A stretch of 64,000 nucleotides of DNA from Stenocarpella maydis (GCA_002270565.1 NQMI01000005.1:682001-746000); one strand, 5' to 3'; positions 45,553 to 58,988 are shown, numbered from the stretch's first letter. Numbers and translations: made by a program. The notes: generated by a model not told the origin, from the sequence alone.

Positions 45553-46362
45553 GGCGGGCAGGCTACTGCTACATCACGAGCAGGAGGGCTCGTCCGTGGC
45601 GGTGGTGGTGTGTGTGTGTGTATGTAGTCTAGCTGTCTGCGATGATGTCGTCGGTCGGTCTAGCCGTTAGGAGAGGGTGTCGTCAGTGATGGGAACGGGG
45701 CCCACTGTACAAGAATGCGCAGCAGCATGCAAACCGCAGCTCAGGGGCAGGGCAGGGCAGGGCAGGGCTAAGCTGGCAGAGACATGTGGGGGAGCTACAC
45801 TGGGAGACTAGCAGTACGGAGTACCTTGCAATGCACAGCCCAGCAAGCCCGGACCAGGCATGCTGGATGGGTGGAAGGACAAGGGCAAGGGACGAACACC
45901 ACCCCCCTGCCGACCACGCTCCCCCCAACCCCATATTCCTTGCCTCAAGTCAATCCTTCAATCCGCGCCGCGCCCTCTTACTCGTCCCTCGGATGCGAGA
46001 GGTGCAAGTGGCCGGTCAGTGAGGCTGACAAGAGCTGAGCCAGGCTGAATTGCTACATATTTTGCCCTGCCTTGCGGAGGACGCGAGAGATAACAACAGA
46101 TGACGAGACACGATACGATATATTCAACCAACGCGCAGGATCCTCTCGTCTCTTGTGCTCTCTCTCCTTTTCCCTTTTCTTCTCGACCTTCTTCTTATTG
46201 ATGACCCCGCCTGGCTACACACGAAGGACCAAACGAAACATTTCTCCAGGCTCCTTTCTTCTTGTTTTAGAGTTTCCCTCCACGCCGGGGTTGCTCTTCG
46301 CCAGCACCCACCAAACATCCGGCACCGTGATCTGCTTGATATATATCCCTATATCTCATCCC
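45553..46362. promoter_or_regulatory. shared divergent promoter region of BET5 and the kinase
   Basis: Separates the two start codons by 810 bp. Contains a GT run (45606-45623), a CAGGG pentanucleotide run (45743-45768) and a CT-rich tract (46140-46200) with ATATATAT near 46340, which would suit the kinase transcription start. Confidence 0.45.
45743..45768. repeat. (CAGGG)n pentanucleotide run, about 5 copies
   Basis: The same unit recurs inverted (CCCTG, nine copies) at 58501-58545. Confidence 0.7.
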
Positions 46363-49173
46363 ATGGGTGCTATATCACCGCCACCACAACCTGCCTCCTC
46401 GGCGCCCGCCCTGGTCTCGAGGCAGACTGCCCCTCGGTCTGGCACCCCACGAGATGCCGACGTGGAGACGCCGGTCCGACAAGATCACGATCCAGATCTA
46501 GTTCCAGATCAGATGCTAGGTTCGAGCCAAGAACAAGTGGGCATGGCCACCGATGATCCCTCGGCGCCCAGCCTTCTCTCGCCCGGCATCAAGGTAGAGT
46601 TTCATGGCAGCGCATCGACTCTGCCGCCCACGCAGCCAGTCATTGGCGGCAGCACAGGTGGTGATGCCGCGGACCATACCCGGCCTTCAATGGCCCCTCA
46701 TCCACGGTGAGAACAGAGCTTCATTCAATAACTGGTACTATAGTCCTTGCTCGTTCTTCATGACTGCGGGACTGCAGGACTGCAAGACTGCACATTCATT
46801 CTGTTGTCTCATCCAATGTCTCTTTCCCTCCGTCCTGCTGTCTCGCCCGGCTGACCCTCGCCCACCCGGGAATTCTCCAGATCTGCACCTGCCGTCCAAC
46901 AGTTTCAGAGCCCAATGAGACATCACAAGAGGACCCCGAGTCAGCATCGTGTGGTCAAGGTGCGTGCGCCAACCCCCCTCTGGTCGTCATACTCGACGAC
47001 CAGAACCCCCCCCCTTTTGCTTTTTCCCTTTAGGCTTCGTGACTAACATGCACCACCACCCCACCTCCAGGAGACCCTCAATGCCCGCTCCGAATACATG
47101 AGCGACGAATCGGACGGCCGCGAGCACCATGTCATCAACCAGTACACCATCAAGGAGGAGATAGGCCGCGGGTCCTACGGCGCAGTCCACCGCGCCGTGG
47201 ACCAGTTTGGCAATGAATACGTACGTTGACAAGACAGTTCCGTGGTTAGGGGAAACACTCCGAGCCCAAGACTTATACATTCCGCGCAACAGGCCGTCAA
47301 GGAATTCTCGAAGACCCGCCTGCGCAAACGCGCCCAGTCCAACATCCTCCGGCGCGGGCCCAGGCGCGGGCCAGGCAGCTTCCCGCCTAGGTCTCGGACG
47401 GCGGCAGATTCCGGGTCAGGGCCGGGCATGGATCCCACCGTGTCGTACCAGCTGCGCGACCACAAGAAGTCTGAGGACAACGACTCCCTGTTCCTCATCA
47501 GGGAGGAGATCGCCATCATGAAGAAGCTCAACCACCCCAACCTCGTCTCGCTGATCGAGGTGCTCGACGACCCGGACGAGGACTCGCTCTACATGGTCCT
47601 CGAGATGTGCAAGAAGGGCGTCGTCATGAAGGTCGGGCTCAACGAGCGCGCGGACCCCTACAGCGAGGAGACGTGCCGCTACTGGTTCCGCGACCTTATC
47701 TTGGGCATCGAGTACCTGCACGCCCAGGGCGTCGTCCACCGGGACATCAAGCCCGACAATCTGCTGCTGACCGAGGATGACGTGCTCAAGATTGTCGACT
47801 TTGGCGTCAGTGAGATGTTCGAGAAGCCTGAGCAGATGCGGACGGCCAAGTCTGCCGGCTCGCCTGCGTTCCTACCACCAGAATTGTGTGTGGCCAAGCA
47901 TGGGGATGTGAGTGGGACTGCGGCGGATGTGTGGAGTATGGGAGTGTCATTATTTTGTCTGAGATATGGCCACATACCGTTCAACAGGCCCGGCGTCCTG
48001 GAGATATACGAGGCCATCAAGACGGAATCGCCAGTCATGCCCGAGGATGAGACCGAGAGTTTTAGGGACCTGATCTCAAGGTTAATGGAGAAGGACCCGG
48101 AACAGAGGATCACAATGCCTGAAATAAGGGTGAGGCGATCCAAATCTTATGCAGTTGTACTCGCGCAGGCCTGGCGCTAATCAATGCCACAGGAACATCC
48201 ATGGGTCACAAGAGATGGCACCGATCCACTCCTCCCCGCCGAGGAAAACTGCTCCGAACTAGTCGAGCCCCCAAACGAGCTTGAGGTCAGTCACGCATTC
48301 ACGCGGCGGATGGGCCACCTGCTCTGCGTGATGAAGGCCATCACGAACTTCAAGTCCCTCCTATCCTCCCGGTCCCGCACCAGCAGCCCCAGGACCAGCC
48401 TCTTCCCGGAGGACGCCGTCGACCCGAACAACAACCGCGGCGCGCACATCCCTCGCTGGACACGCCACAGGCCGAAGCCCTCCATGGACGAGCACGAGTT
48501 TGAGGCCCTCAAGCGTGCTAACGGGGAGCACGCCGCGCGGCTCCTGGAGCAGCGCCAGCAGGTCCTCCAAAGCAGGGGCGGCATCGCCACCGGGCCGCTC
48601 GGCCTGCCCGTCCAGATAGGTACCCGCGAGGAACCACCCACCGCCACCAGCAGCTCGGACCAGGCCCCCACGGGGGAGGAGTCTGGCCGGAGCCACGGGG
48701 AGCGAGACCCGCAGGCCTCACCGGCGGCGCCGGCCCTGCTGGGGATCGGCACCGGGGCTCACGACAACTGCGCGAGCGGGGAAGGCGGTGAGGAGGGCGA
48801 CCAGCCGACGGTGGCAGAGTCCCCTACGACGGCGGACTTTGATGTGTATGACCGCGCGTACGAGGAGGAAATCCAGCGGATCAAAAGGGCGGCATCCGGC
48901 CGGCAGTCGAAGGGGAGCGTGTACTTGACGCGGCACCTGCGGTCCAAGGGCCGGTTCCGCGAGGACGAGGCGCTGGACGTCCGGGAGGGGGAGGGAGGGG
49001 AGGAGGTGGTGGCTGGTGGTGGCTGGCGAGGCAGGGAGAAGGCTAAGGATGTCATCAGGAATAACAAGTTCGCCGAGCTGGTGTCGCAGACAATCCGGGA
49101 CTCGATGGCTAGGGGCCAGGAGGGCAGCGACGAAAAGAAGCCTGCGGAGGAGGAGGGTGCCGGGGAGAGCTGA
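46363..49173 (+). CDS. Ser/Thr protein kinase, CaMKK/Snf1-activating type
   Basis: Upstream kinase of the Elm1/Sak1/Tos3-CaMKK group, expected to phosphorylate the activation loop of Snf1/AMPK-type or CaM-dependent kinases. Exons 46363-46706, 46881-46959, 47071-47220, 47293-48129 and 48193-49173 give 796 residues; all introns GT-AG. After a disordered N-terminus with MRHHKRTPSQHRVVKETLNA, the kinase has the glycine loop GRGSYGAV (about 174), Lys in YAVKEF (about 194), a basic insert typical of the group (KTRLRKRAQSNILRRG), the catalytic HRDIKPDN, DFG, and an activation segment AGSPAFLPPEL. The final exon completes the domain (REHPWVT) and adds a 300-residue disordered tail with VIRNNKFAELVSQTIRDSM near the end. 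Start at 46363 gives the usual N-terminus; the open frame upstream is 5' leader. Confidence 0.93.
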
Positions 49174-50029
49174 GGCAGCCGCGGGATGATACCAATCTGT
49201 CTTGCCACATCAACATCGGCGTGGGGATATATATATATATACATGCGATACCCAGCTCCGAATCGGAAACACATACGAGCCTCGGGGCAACCGGGTTGCC
49301 CGAGGGCGCGGGGGCGGTACAAACATGGGAGATCGCCCCGGAGGGAGGATAATTCTTTTGGATACATTCGACCCGCCGGCGTCGCGGTAGATAGCTAGCA
49401 ACAAATGATACCTGCCAGAGAGCACTTCTTTTCTCTAGAAGACTACCTAGGTAGGTAAATGTTAAAAGCTGGGTGGGCAGATAGATATTGGCCTGCCCTA
49501 GCCGGGGGGAATACCTAACTCAACGGATCTAAAAAAGAATCGACCATGACCGTGACGTCCCTTTAAAGGCCATCATCCTGTACTTGACTATTACTTCCCT
49601 TCGCGCCCAAAGCTAAAAAAGCCGGTGCTTCAAGAACGGGCTTACTGGGGCTCTCAGGCTGCCACGGCAATAGTACTCGAGGTCGAGCGAACATGTTGGA
49701 ACACGAGTCGACAGATGCGGTCCCGTCCACCCAGCAAAAGTTTTTTGAGGAGGCAGCCAAGGACCTCATATCTTCCAGGTCCTTACCTCCAAGAAAATTC
49801 TCAAAGAAACCATCGCATGTTCATATGCGAGCAACCTTGGCCTTGACATGGTTGTCTGTCGTGGGAATGTGGTTTTCATTCCCGGTTATTGATCTCAGGG
49901 AGTCAACAAGCCCTCGCGGGCATATGTTGCTGGTGGGTAGCAGAAAACATCCGCGGGAAACAATTGCTGCGTACTGACTATTAGTGAAAGCACTACCAGC
50001 CTATTGGCAGTCTTGGCAATCCTTTGACA
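49174..50029. other. spacer after the kinase
   Basis: Contains an AT run (49230-49241) and palindrome copy 7. A 94-codon frame at 49693-49977 has no family resemblance. Confidence 0.45.
49444..49453. repeat. TACCTAGGTA palindrome, copy 7
   Basis: Same palindrome, about 270 bp past the kinase stop codon. Confidence 0.6.
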
Positions 50030-50269
50030 ATGTTCCTTCTATCAACCCTGCTGTTCTCCCTGGCCAGTGTGGCATTCGCAAGTAACGTCGCCGAGGTGGA
50101 GGGTCCTCTCGAAGGGTCTCTCGCAGTCACTCTCGTCGTTGACTTTCTGGCTGTCTTCGCGGGACTATACTTCGGCGTGACACCTTTGCAGAACTTGTTG
50201 TTAGTCCTACCGCTCTCGACCGTGTCGGTATTGACAACCATCACGATTGTCCTCAACGCGATACCTTGA
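50030..50269 (+). CDS. small hydrophobic hypothetical protein
   Basis: A 79-codon frame starting MFLLSTLLFSLASVAFASNV, a good signal peptide, followed by two further hydrophobic stretches (LAVTLVVDFLAVFAGLYFGV and LLLVLPLSTVSVLTTITIVL). It would be a small membrane or secreted protein. No family recognised; no splice partner. It stands alone at the edge of the gene-poor region. Confidence 0.3.
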   Translation: MFLLSTLLFSLASVAFASNVAEVEGPLEGSLAVTLVVDFLAVFAGLYFGVTPLQNLLLVLPLSTVSVLTTITIVLNAIP

Positions 50270-53200
50270 AGAGATGAAAGACGCCACCTCAACATGGCAA
50301 TGACTATTTGCATGTGAATCCAGATTCCGGGCCAAAGATTTTACAAATTTTGCAGACGTCCCGCGGTTCAGTGTATGCGATAGCGGGTTCCGGTCGACTC
50401 AGCGTGGAACAGCACACACTCTGCTATGATGTGTTCTATTGACCACATCGGCCATAACTGCCCATTTTCCCGGTGAATAGTTGGAACGTGATGGAGTAAA
50501 GGGGATTATCATGGGTATTCTATTTTTCTTCAGACTCCATAAAGTGTCAATATCAATACAGTGCCCGTCTCTCCTGGAGTTTGCAGCAGCAGCAGGGCTG
50601 AAGCAACAGTCGCCTAAGCGACATGTATCTTACAGCATTAAGTCCCAATACCGATTTAGACGTGCATCTTTAGAAAAGTCGCCTAGAGATACTCACAAGT
50701 ATTCGGGTACGGTTGAGGCCAATAACGGCCAGTACAGGAAGGGGCCGTTATGTATGTTCTCAGTCACAGCTGGGGTAATAGCGAGTTCATCCAGTCTTGG
50801 ATCTCACCGGCGCGAAATTTAAATAACACCCTACCGCAAACCTTTCGAGACACTATTCGAGCGTCAGGCTCTGGGAGTGCAATATCTATGTATGGACTGA
50901 TGCGCCGTGTATCATCAAAAAGCTGAAGGACAAAGCCTAGGATATCAAAGAATCTGTGCGAGTTGCCAACTTCTACCGCAATTTATTGCTCGCTATCACA
51001 GCCGTTTCGTCAAGTTCCGTCCATGGCGCCTGCTTCAACAGACCTCAGGACGGCGGAGCCAGGTTCGGCTCCGTCATGAAAGCATTTTGTCCATCACTTT
51101 CCAAACGGCCCGGAACCCGAGCGGTATCCCGATTTCCCTTTGCTCGCGCGAGCTTGGGATCATCAGAAACGCGTATTGGCGCCTCGCATACTCTAATCTG
51201 GCCGTCACGAGCTGCTCTGTGATCATCAGGATCACCGCACGTGCGAGTGCGGTCACGCTTTGTATCTAGGAGACGGGGTGCCGACAAGGAGATTTCCACG
51301 AGATTGCGACAGGGATGTCAAATCGCAATGTCGACGGGCTAGTTGCTACGCCTTAGGATAAGTATTCTGAGGATATCATGAGAATTTGGACCAGCAGAGG
51401 AACCGGACCAAATACGCAGAGGGAAAAGAGCAGGATACGCATCTTCTAGCTCCTACCACGGTCTTATTTGAATTCATTTGACACCTAGCAAAATTAGCTT
51501 TCTCGATCGTACTGCTCCTGCACCACGCAATACGATATTTATATGAGTGACTCATTTTCACTTGCGAGCCTGCTGCTGCTGATAATGCCTCCTACTTCCT
51601 GGAGAGTAGACTACGTTCAAGCCTGGTGGATACAATTAACAAGTCTCAAACTCGCCATAAACTTAGGCAAGACTGTTGAACTCAATTGCTATAATATGAC
51701 GTTAATCATAAGCAAACAGGACTCTGCTTAAATAAAAGCTCAGTCAAGAACCTGACAAATTTGAATTATGAGTTCGCAGCATTTACAGAACTGATTATTC
51801 TATCCAACGAAAGTACCTAATATCCAAGCCTGGTTGAATCAGCCTTCTTCTAAACTCTTTTCAGCAACCTAAAACCAACGCAGAAATACAACCTTTCCCC
51901 TCATGGCCCAGCGATCAAGAGCGTCTACCTAACCTACGCGATGCTGAGATACGCCTGAACCTCGGAACAGACGGCGAGAACTAAACTGCCGGATTCCAAC
52001 AGCGGACATGGAAAGCCCGAAATCGTCCATTGTCATCTGACAAGATACGACCTCTTGGCCAGCCTCCGGAACACAGCCGGAGGGGAAAAGGTCCCGTCCC
52101 GCCCGACACATTGCGCAGAGTGCCTGCCATACCTGATGGGATGCACACCGTTTTCCTCGAGGTTGGAATTCGACGCGGCCAGCGCGGCGTGTGTGTGTGT
52201 TGAGAGCACACAACTACTCAAAACAAACCCCCCTCCCCCCCACAGAACCGTCTCCGTAAGTACTAGACACGCGAGGCAACGGATTCCGGCACGACGGCAC
52301 GCTTGAAGGCCAGTCACGCCCCAGCCAGTCATCAGGCCCGCCAAGCGCTGCGCTTAATCTTCTAGAGATTACTACTACTAGTTACTCCTGGGAGAAAAAG
52401 GCTTCCCGAGACCATGACCACCCGGGGGGGGGGGGCGTGTGGAAAAGCGGCCTGGATAACCAAGTGCTGTGTGCCAAGCTCGACGAGCTGGCAATGATAC
52501 CCACTGACAACGCAGAGCGGCGGGTTTCTAGGAAGGCCTTACTCGAGTAATCATACGGTATCTAATATTGTAATCCCTGGCGAATTAATAAAGTTGTTGA
52601 GGAAGCCCGCTTGGCTGTGGTTGTGATTCCATGAGTAAGTGTCATCGCCAGACGAGCGGGCTTGGTTCCCAGGTGCACCTCACTTCCCTTTACGTGTCAC
52701 CCGGGGATCGACGCCGATCCTTAGCTAATAATGTGGACGAGCCCAGCCTCGCTATTGAATCACCATGAAGCCTCGCAATCTCGTAATGAAATCATGTAAT
52801 GAATTTGATTCTTTGAACCATTAGGTCTCGAGATTGTCACAAGGAGAGGAGGTGAGCACGAGGCGGGAAACGGGGAAAAAAAGAAATACAGCAGGCCCCA
52901 ACTCATAAAGCCACGCGTATCTCCTCAGAATTGAGTCAGGGCCATAGTAACTCTGCTGACGGAAGACGAAAAAAAATAAAGGGTCAAGACGACAACAGCA
53001 GAAATAAAGTGCATGCATGGATGAATGCATGTACCGTACGTCTCTGTGCGCCCATCCATCATCCGTCACCCCTTTGGGAAAACCCGCAGGGTGTGTGCAT
53101 TTGTACGACCTTCATCCGCCAAGCAAGGGTCCATTCATTTGACAATTTTCAGCTTAGCTTTGTCTCGGTGGCCCCTCGGGTGCGGGAGCACAAGCCATCG

Positions 53201-53280
53201 CACCGCCGATGGAACTGACAGCCGCGCGCCCGAGGGAGGCTTGGGCGAGGGATGGGTGGCCTTCTTTTCAGGCAGTATCA
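50270..53280. other. gene-poor region, AT-rich part
   Basis: No convincing gene. Near 50940-51220 there is a faint resemblance to a Gypsy pol segment (VANFYRN in an otherwise broken frame), not enough to call. G-tract near 52424-52436. Confidence 0.45.
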
Positions 53281-53287
53281 CCCTTTG

Positions 53288-53332
53288 ACAATGGATGGAT
53301 GGGTGAATGGATGAATGAATGAATGAATGAAC
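53288..53332. repeat. (ATGG)n/(ATGA)n tetranucleotide run
   Basis: ATGG repeats pass into ATGA repeats over about 45 bp. Confidence 0.75.
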
Positions 53333-56208
53333 GGTGTGGGTTCTACAACCATGTGGAAGCTCGAGGCGATCCACAATTCCGAATGGGGTTCGGTCGGGGG
53401 GTTCAACCAGGCAGAGTCGCCTCGCGGTCCTTTTTCTTTCTTTTCGGATCACGCGCCGGCCCTTTCGAAACACAACGACACGCCATCCACAGACAAGACA
53501 AAGAACACGACCGCCTGGAGAGCTCAGCTGAGCTGAGCTGTCCATCTTCTGCGGCCTTCTCGAGAGCTGCAACGGGTTTCGACGCTGCCAGGGAAGCCTG
53601 ATACGCCGGCCAATCGGGGGAGACGGGGGGGTGGCACAGAAGAAAGAAACAGGATGGAGCTTTGGCGCCCTCCTCCCGGACGTCGTCCGGAAAGTCGCTG
53701 CTTGCTTGATGTCTGCTTTGAAGGAGCCCGAGAGACAAGACCCCGCCAAGATCGAGCCGCCCATACGGGCTGGGTGGCAGGCCGGCAGGCCCATCTACGA
53801 GGGATTGCCGTACTGTGTGCTCTGTGGTATCTATTCCTGGTGGTGGTGCTTGGTGTCGCTGTTGGGGTCCTGTCCTTCGAGGCCCGGACAGCTCGGAGGC
53901 GGCCTAGCATGTGCGAGGGCATTGTTACGAGAGGCGTCACGCCATGGGTTTCTTTCTCTCTTTGTTTCTTTCTCCTCTGCCTTCGGACCGAGGGAAGTCG
54001 AAGCAAGGTTCAGACAGGCGCCTAACAACACCAGGCCTGTCATCAACGAAAGGCCCAGGGAAAACGGCGGGCGCCCCCCCCCCATTCCGAAACGGCGCGT
54101 TTAAGGGCGACAAGGCCGAAAGCTTGATTCCTGCGAGGGTCAGTCTTTGAACTGCACTCTACCCTGCTCTCCCCCATCGTGGGGGCACCCCGGCCGCATA
54201 AGCTTGAGATATGTCGCTATTAGATAGTGTGTGTGTACTTAGTATATAGTAAGTAGCTTGGGCAGCCTGGGTAGTGCAGTCGCGGTGACGCACTCTCCGA
54301 CAAACCACCACGTTGCGTGCATGATGGGGTGCAGGGGCAGCCCACACCACCATATCACGCGCAGAGGCGGGGGAAGGGGACAGAGGACCAGCAAGCCTGC
54401 AAGCATATGGTCGTTGCCCGCCAGAGCCCACGAGAGCCCACGCAGCGGAGCGCAGGGCAGCGCTGAAAGCGGGTTTTGATGGCGTCATCGTGCTTTTGGG
54501 GAGGTAAAAAGACACACAGTTCCATACTTGGGGGTCCCCTTCTCTCTTTCTTTCCGACAAGCCTGCCAGACCCGTGCCCCGGGCTTCCGAGTAATTATCT
54601 CGTAGGCGCGGTTGCCACCAAACCCCATGTTCCCGCCCTGGTACACTACACTAGTATATGTATACCCTCACGCTCTCTCCCGCGCCGCGTGGGTGGGAAG
54701 GGAAAAAGGGCACGAGGTCACACAGCCCTGCAGGTTTGGAAACGCTGCTGCGGAGAGGCTTGCGTCTTGTCATCCCGTACTCCGTACATGCCGAACCCGC
54801 GCGCCTTTGGGGGGGGTGCGGGGTTCGTCTCTGGGCGTGCTGCTGCAGGCTGCTCCATACAGCAGCAGCCATGCGAGTCGACACAGGCAGGCCTGGCAAC
54901 CTCACGGTGACGGCAGGCACGTTTCGTGGTTGCTTGACTCGGGCGTGGGGTTGAGGTGCGTTTGAGCCAGGCGGAACGGTTACACGGCGGGTTTGGGTGG
55001 GCTGGCAGGCTGGTGGTGGTCGGATCGGACCAAGATCCGTCTTGCATTGAGGACGACCTGGAGCAAGCGGTGATGAAGGTCGCAGATCTACACTTCATCA
55101 CTTGGATTGGCCAAGGGCTTGGGGATCTTCACTGCTAGTGCCAGCCGCCCAATTTCAGTTCAGCTCTGGGACTCAGGGCAGCCTGAGGGTTGATCTCGGG
55201 CTTGACACGTGCCAGCCAGCCAACAGACCTGGTGGCGCTTGTTTGTCAAGAACCCCCGACGCGCGGCGTACCGGTCGGTGAGCTCCCCAGTGGTGGTCCT
55301 GGCGTTGCGGTGAGGAGTGGTTCGCTGGTGAAGCCAGAATTGATGACCGACTGCCACCTCAGTGTCTGTCCTCCCTCGAAACAATGGATCGCCCCGGTTG
55401 TCTGGGGCACAGAGAAGAGCCCAACCCTGCAGGAGGCTCGAGAAGCTAGGGTGGCAGATGGGTGGTAGCATTCGTGGGTCCGGTGGAGCGCCGACAGAGG
55501 ATCCGAACCTAGGCGGCTGCAAGGATATGAGCTTTGTCCAGGAGGGTTGCTCGTGCCCATCGTTTCACCAAAGGCCAGAAGAGTCGGTTGCACGTAACTG
55601 TCGTACTTGGCCTATATAGTTAATTAAAGTGGTAGCAGCCGGCTTGCCATGGCTTGCATGTGCGCAATGCATGCATGAGGGAGAGAGACAAGCCGGTTCT
55701 CGGATTGTGAGAGCAGAACTGACAAAGGCCGGAGCAGGGTTCGCAGGAGGACTGTTGTCTCACCAGTATAGCGACGGTCGAGTCGAGTCGAGTCATGGGC
55801 CTCACCTCAAAGGAGGGTCCTCTTGGACGAGGCAATGCGGCTTTGCACCTGCGGGAGGCGTCTCTCCCAAGACGTGCCACCGGTTCCTGCCCCTGAGACA
55901 ATCACCTCGGGGCGATGGCAAAGACAGGCAGGATGCACTAGTCTCGGGGGTTGGTTATGCTGTAGCCTGCAGAAACGGTCCCGCGGGCGTGCAACGTGCC
56001 GGGCCTGCAGTGTGTGCTGAGAGACTGTGGCTGCAGTGCGCTGTTTCACCCAGAAGAGGGCAAGACTGGACTGTCGAAAACGGTCTTGAGCCCCTTTCGA
56101 GGCGATTGACAAGGCCTCGTGGTCCTCACCTTGACGCTTCCGGCGACGAATCACACAGCCAAAGGCTTGGTATTGACCCGGACGGGAAGTAGTACGGAGC
56201 ACCATCTG

Positions 56209-56228
56209 CACACACACACACACACACA
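56209..56228. repeat. (CA)n microsatellite
   Basis: About ten CA units. Confidence 0.8.
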
Positions 56229-58500
56229 ATCCTGACCGTCTTTCGTCGCATTGGCTGATTGAGCTGACTGGGCGCTCTGCATGCTCGTGTCCTCGTGTGC
56301 AGCCATCAGCACGACCGACTGAGGATGGATGGGATTGTGGAATGCTGACAGTGCCGAGGTAATCAGCCAGCCCTGCTGCCCTACCAGTCCGCCAGTCCAC
56401 CAGTCTTGTCCTTCCCTGCGGGTGGATGACTGCATATTGTGGTGGGGTGCCATTTCGCCAGCGGCCAGAACCGACCTCGCCCCGGACCGACCACGGATGG
56501 GGCGCCCGATTTTTTTTGATGGCGACATTTTCTTCGTTTGTTCCACTGGGGCCCGGGCACCGGGACACCAGGGCAGGAGAACGCGCACAGACTCTCACCG
56601 CTGCGCCAGTGCTCGCCGTCTTTGGTAACCGTTCTGTAGGGCCGACGAGGCCCTCCCCCCCACTGGTGCTGTTGCCTGCGCTCGGAGCGCACGGGAGAGC
56701 CTTTTTTTCCCTGGCTAATGCCCCCTACACGAGATGGGCCAGAGGGGCAGAGGGGCAGATGAGTTGACTGGTGGCAGCAAGAGGCATGAGCTGACGCACG
56801 ACATCAGGGCTGATCGGCGTCCCTGAAAAAAAAAGAAGAAGCGAGCAGCACCGCATCACCGCATCACCGCATTACGCAACGCGCACACACAGCCCATCGC
56901 ATGGCGTCAGGATTCAAGGTGGTGTTGCTGCCAACGAGATGGGATAAACTCTTGAGGTGCGAGCCCCCATGACCAGAGATGGGCACCTGTGATTCGCGAG
57001 TCTGGCCTGGCTGGTCGTCCATTTGACGGCCTGCGTGCGTTATTAGTTAGCCTTGGTGGCCGTGGCTCTGCGCTGGCACACACAATGCAGAAGCAAGCAG
57101 CAGCAGCAGCACATCCCCAGATCCCGGATCTTGTTGGTTTGCTGGCGGCGCGACAGGCCAGGTCTGTCGCGCACTCGTAAGACGGGCAGGAGGACCAAGC
57201 TGCCAATCTAGCTCGACGGCTAAGTGTCGGTGAGAACTGAGAAGCAGGCGGCTGCGGACCAATACAAGATCCAATTGCTACGCACCCCTTGACAGCCAGG
57301 CTGGGCGCTACGGGTGGGAGCTTGCAAGCCCTTTGAAGATGAAGGCCCCATGGGTCGTAGCGTTGGTTGGTGGTTAGTTCAGCATGTGTTGAGGACCCAG
57401 CAGGGATCGGTGGGAAACGAGAAGACGAGGAGGGGTTGGATGGAGGATTCCGACTCCAACCTCCAAGAGTGTAGTGCAGTGCACACAGTGTCAGGAATTC
57501 CCGGAACCTGCCACAGGGCTCGGGGAGAGCGAGCATATGATTCTGCAGCGCCTTATTGTTGCTGACACTGTCTGACTGTTCTGTCCTGACCGATGTTCTG
57601 GCTGTACAGATTACTGTACTGGCTGCATCTGTACATTTTCAGTGTTCAAAGCGTGAGCCGGCACAAGACACGGCGAGTGACCAGTACTACATGGCAATTC
57701 TAAAATGTCGGGACCTCAGATGTCAGGGGCAAAAGGAGAAAAGAAGTGAAGACAAAAAAAAACCAAAGGAAAACAAGAGGCTTCCACCCCCTGTTACGAT
57801 GCCATCGGTGAGTCTAGTCTACTACATGGTAATGTTAGTTTTTCGGACAAGTCCCAAAGACCGGGGAGGGGGCCACAATACGCCTCAACGAGGACCTCTC
57901 AGTCATGCAAGATTTGTTTATTTATTTCGACAGGCGGATTGGCTGGAGGATTGCGGACAGGCCTGACGGGGTGCACCCAGGTAGAGTAGTGCCAGGCCAA
58001 CTGGCCATTGCCATGGGACAAATGTGACATGGCAGTCACATCACGAGGCAGAGGCGTGCAAATGGCAGACCGTCGGGGTGTCTAGTTGTAGATGTAGATG
58101 ACCTCTGTAATGCTGCAGATGATTTTATGGATTTTATGACCTGTGACAAGTGACGGGAGCATTCTTCTTGACCTGTTATTGGCCTGCTGCTTTGCCTGCC
58201 GTGTTGTTTGGAGGGCACGAGCAGACTCGCTTGGCAAGACTAGTAGATAATAGAGATACCATGTACATAGGATGGGAGGAACCACAGGGACTGAGAGCTT
58301 GGGTGTTTTGGGGGCGGCCTCCGTTTTGTCAAAACGGAGGAAGTGATTTATTGGTTGATGGTTTCGATGGTTCCGGCGAGAAGCCGTGCCCGTTTTGGCA
58401 ATCCGTCAGCCAGCGAGCGCATGTACTGGGCTGCTGGCCGCTCGAAGCTACTTCCCGGCTCATGCATCCTCCCACGTCGTCGTATGTACCCCCGCGGCAG

Positions 58501-58545
58501 CCCTGCCCTGCCCTGCCCTGCCCTGCCCTGCCCTGCCCTGCCCTG
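58501..58545. repeat. (CCCTG)9 microsatellite
   Basis: Nine perfect copies. A shorter inverted run occurs at 45743-45768. Confidence 0.9.
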
Positions 58546-58883
58546 GATCGCCCTTCTTCCATGGCGAAGAGCCACACGGGCCCTTCTCTACGGTGCAGGA
58601 ATTTTCTTCGTTTTCCCCAACAAGCGCACTTGCCAGGCCCCTGAGTCTGTGTCTTGTACTCGGGTACCCTTCCCAAATGCAGGGCGAGCACTAACTCATG
58701 CGGCGACACTCACACGCATCTCTCTCTCTACAGTACACTACCTTGCCTGGCCTTGCCCTGCCCCCCAAATCACTGATTCATTCTTACTCATTTGCGCGAG
58801 AAATAACATCTAGCTGGCTCGCCCTCTATTTCCCCCAAACCGACCCCGTCCGTTCTCGGTGCTTCTCTCTCAATCTCTTGTAC

Positions 58884-58952
58884 TCGCACACGCGCACGCA
58901 CACACGTACACACACACACACACACAACACGAAATATAAACGCAAATCCTCG

Positions 58953-58988
<36 letters not shown>
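58884..58988. repeat. double (CA)n microsatellite
   Basis: Two CA runs (about 58886-58926 and 58955-58988, the latter 17 units) separated by 28 bp, about 820 bp upstream of the DUF2457 start codon. Confidence 0.85.

Noticed and set aside
50907..51269. Gypsy retrotransposon pol remnant
   Set aside because: VRVANFYRN resembles the RT/RNase H junction, but flanking residues do not align and there are no LTRs nearby.
55807..56598. 263-codon minus-strand frame
   Set aside because: Runs through a CA microsatellite (CVCVCV) and has no recognisable domain.
53135..58709. Many open frames of 100-260 codons on both strands
   Set aside because: They overlap each other, are low-complexity and repeat-derived, and lack domains or coherent splicing.
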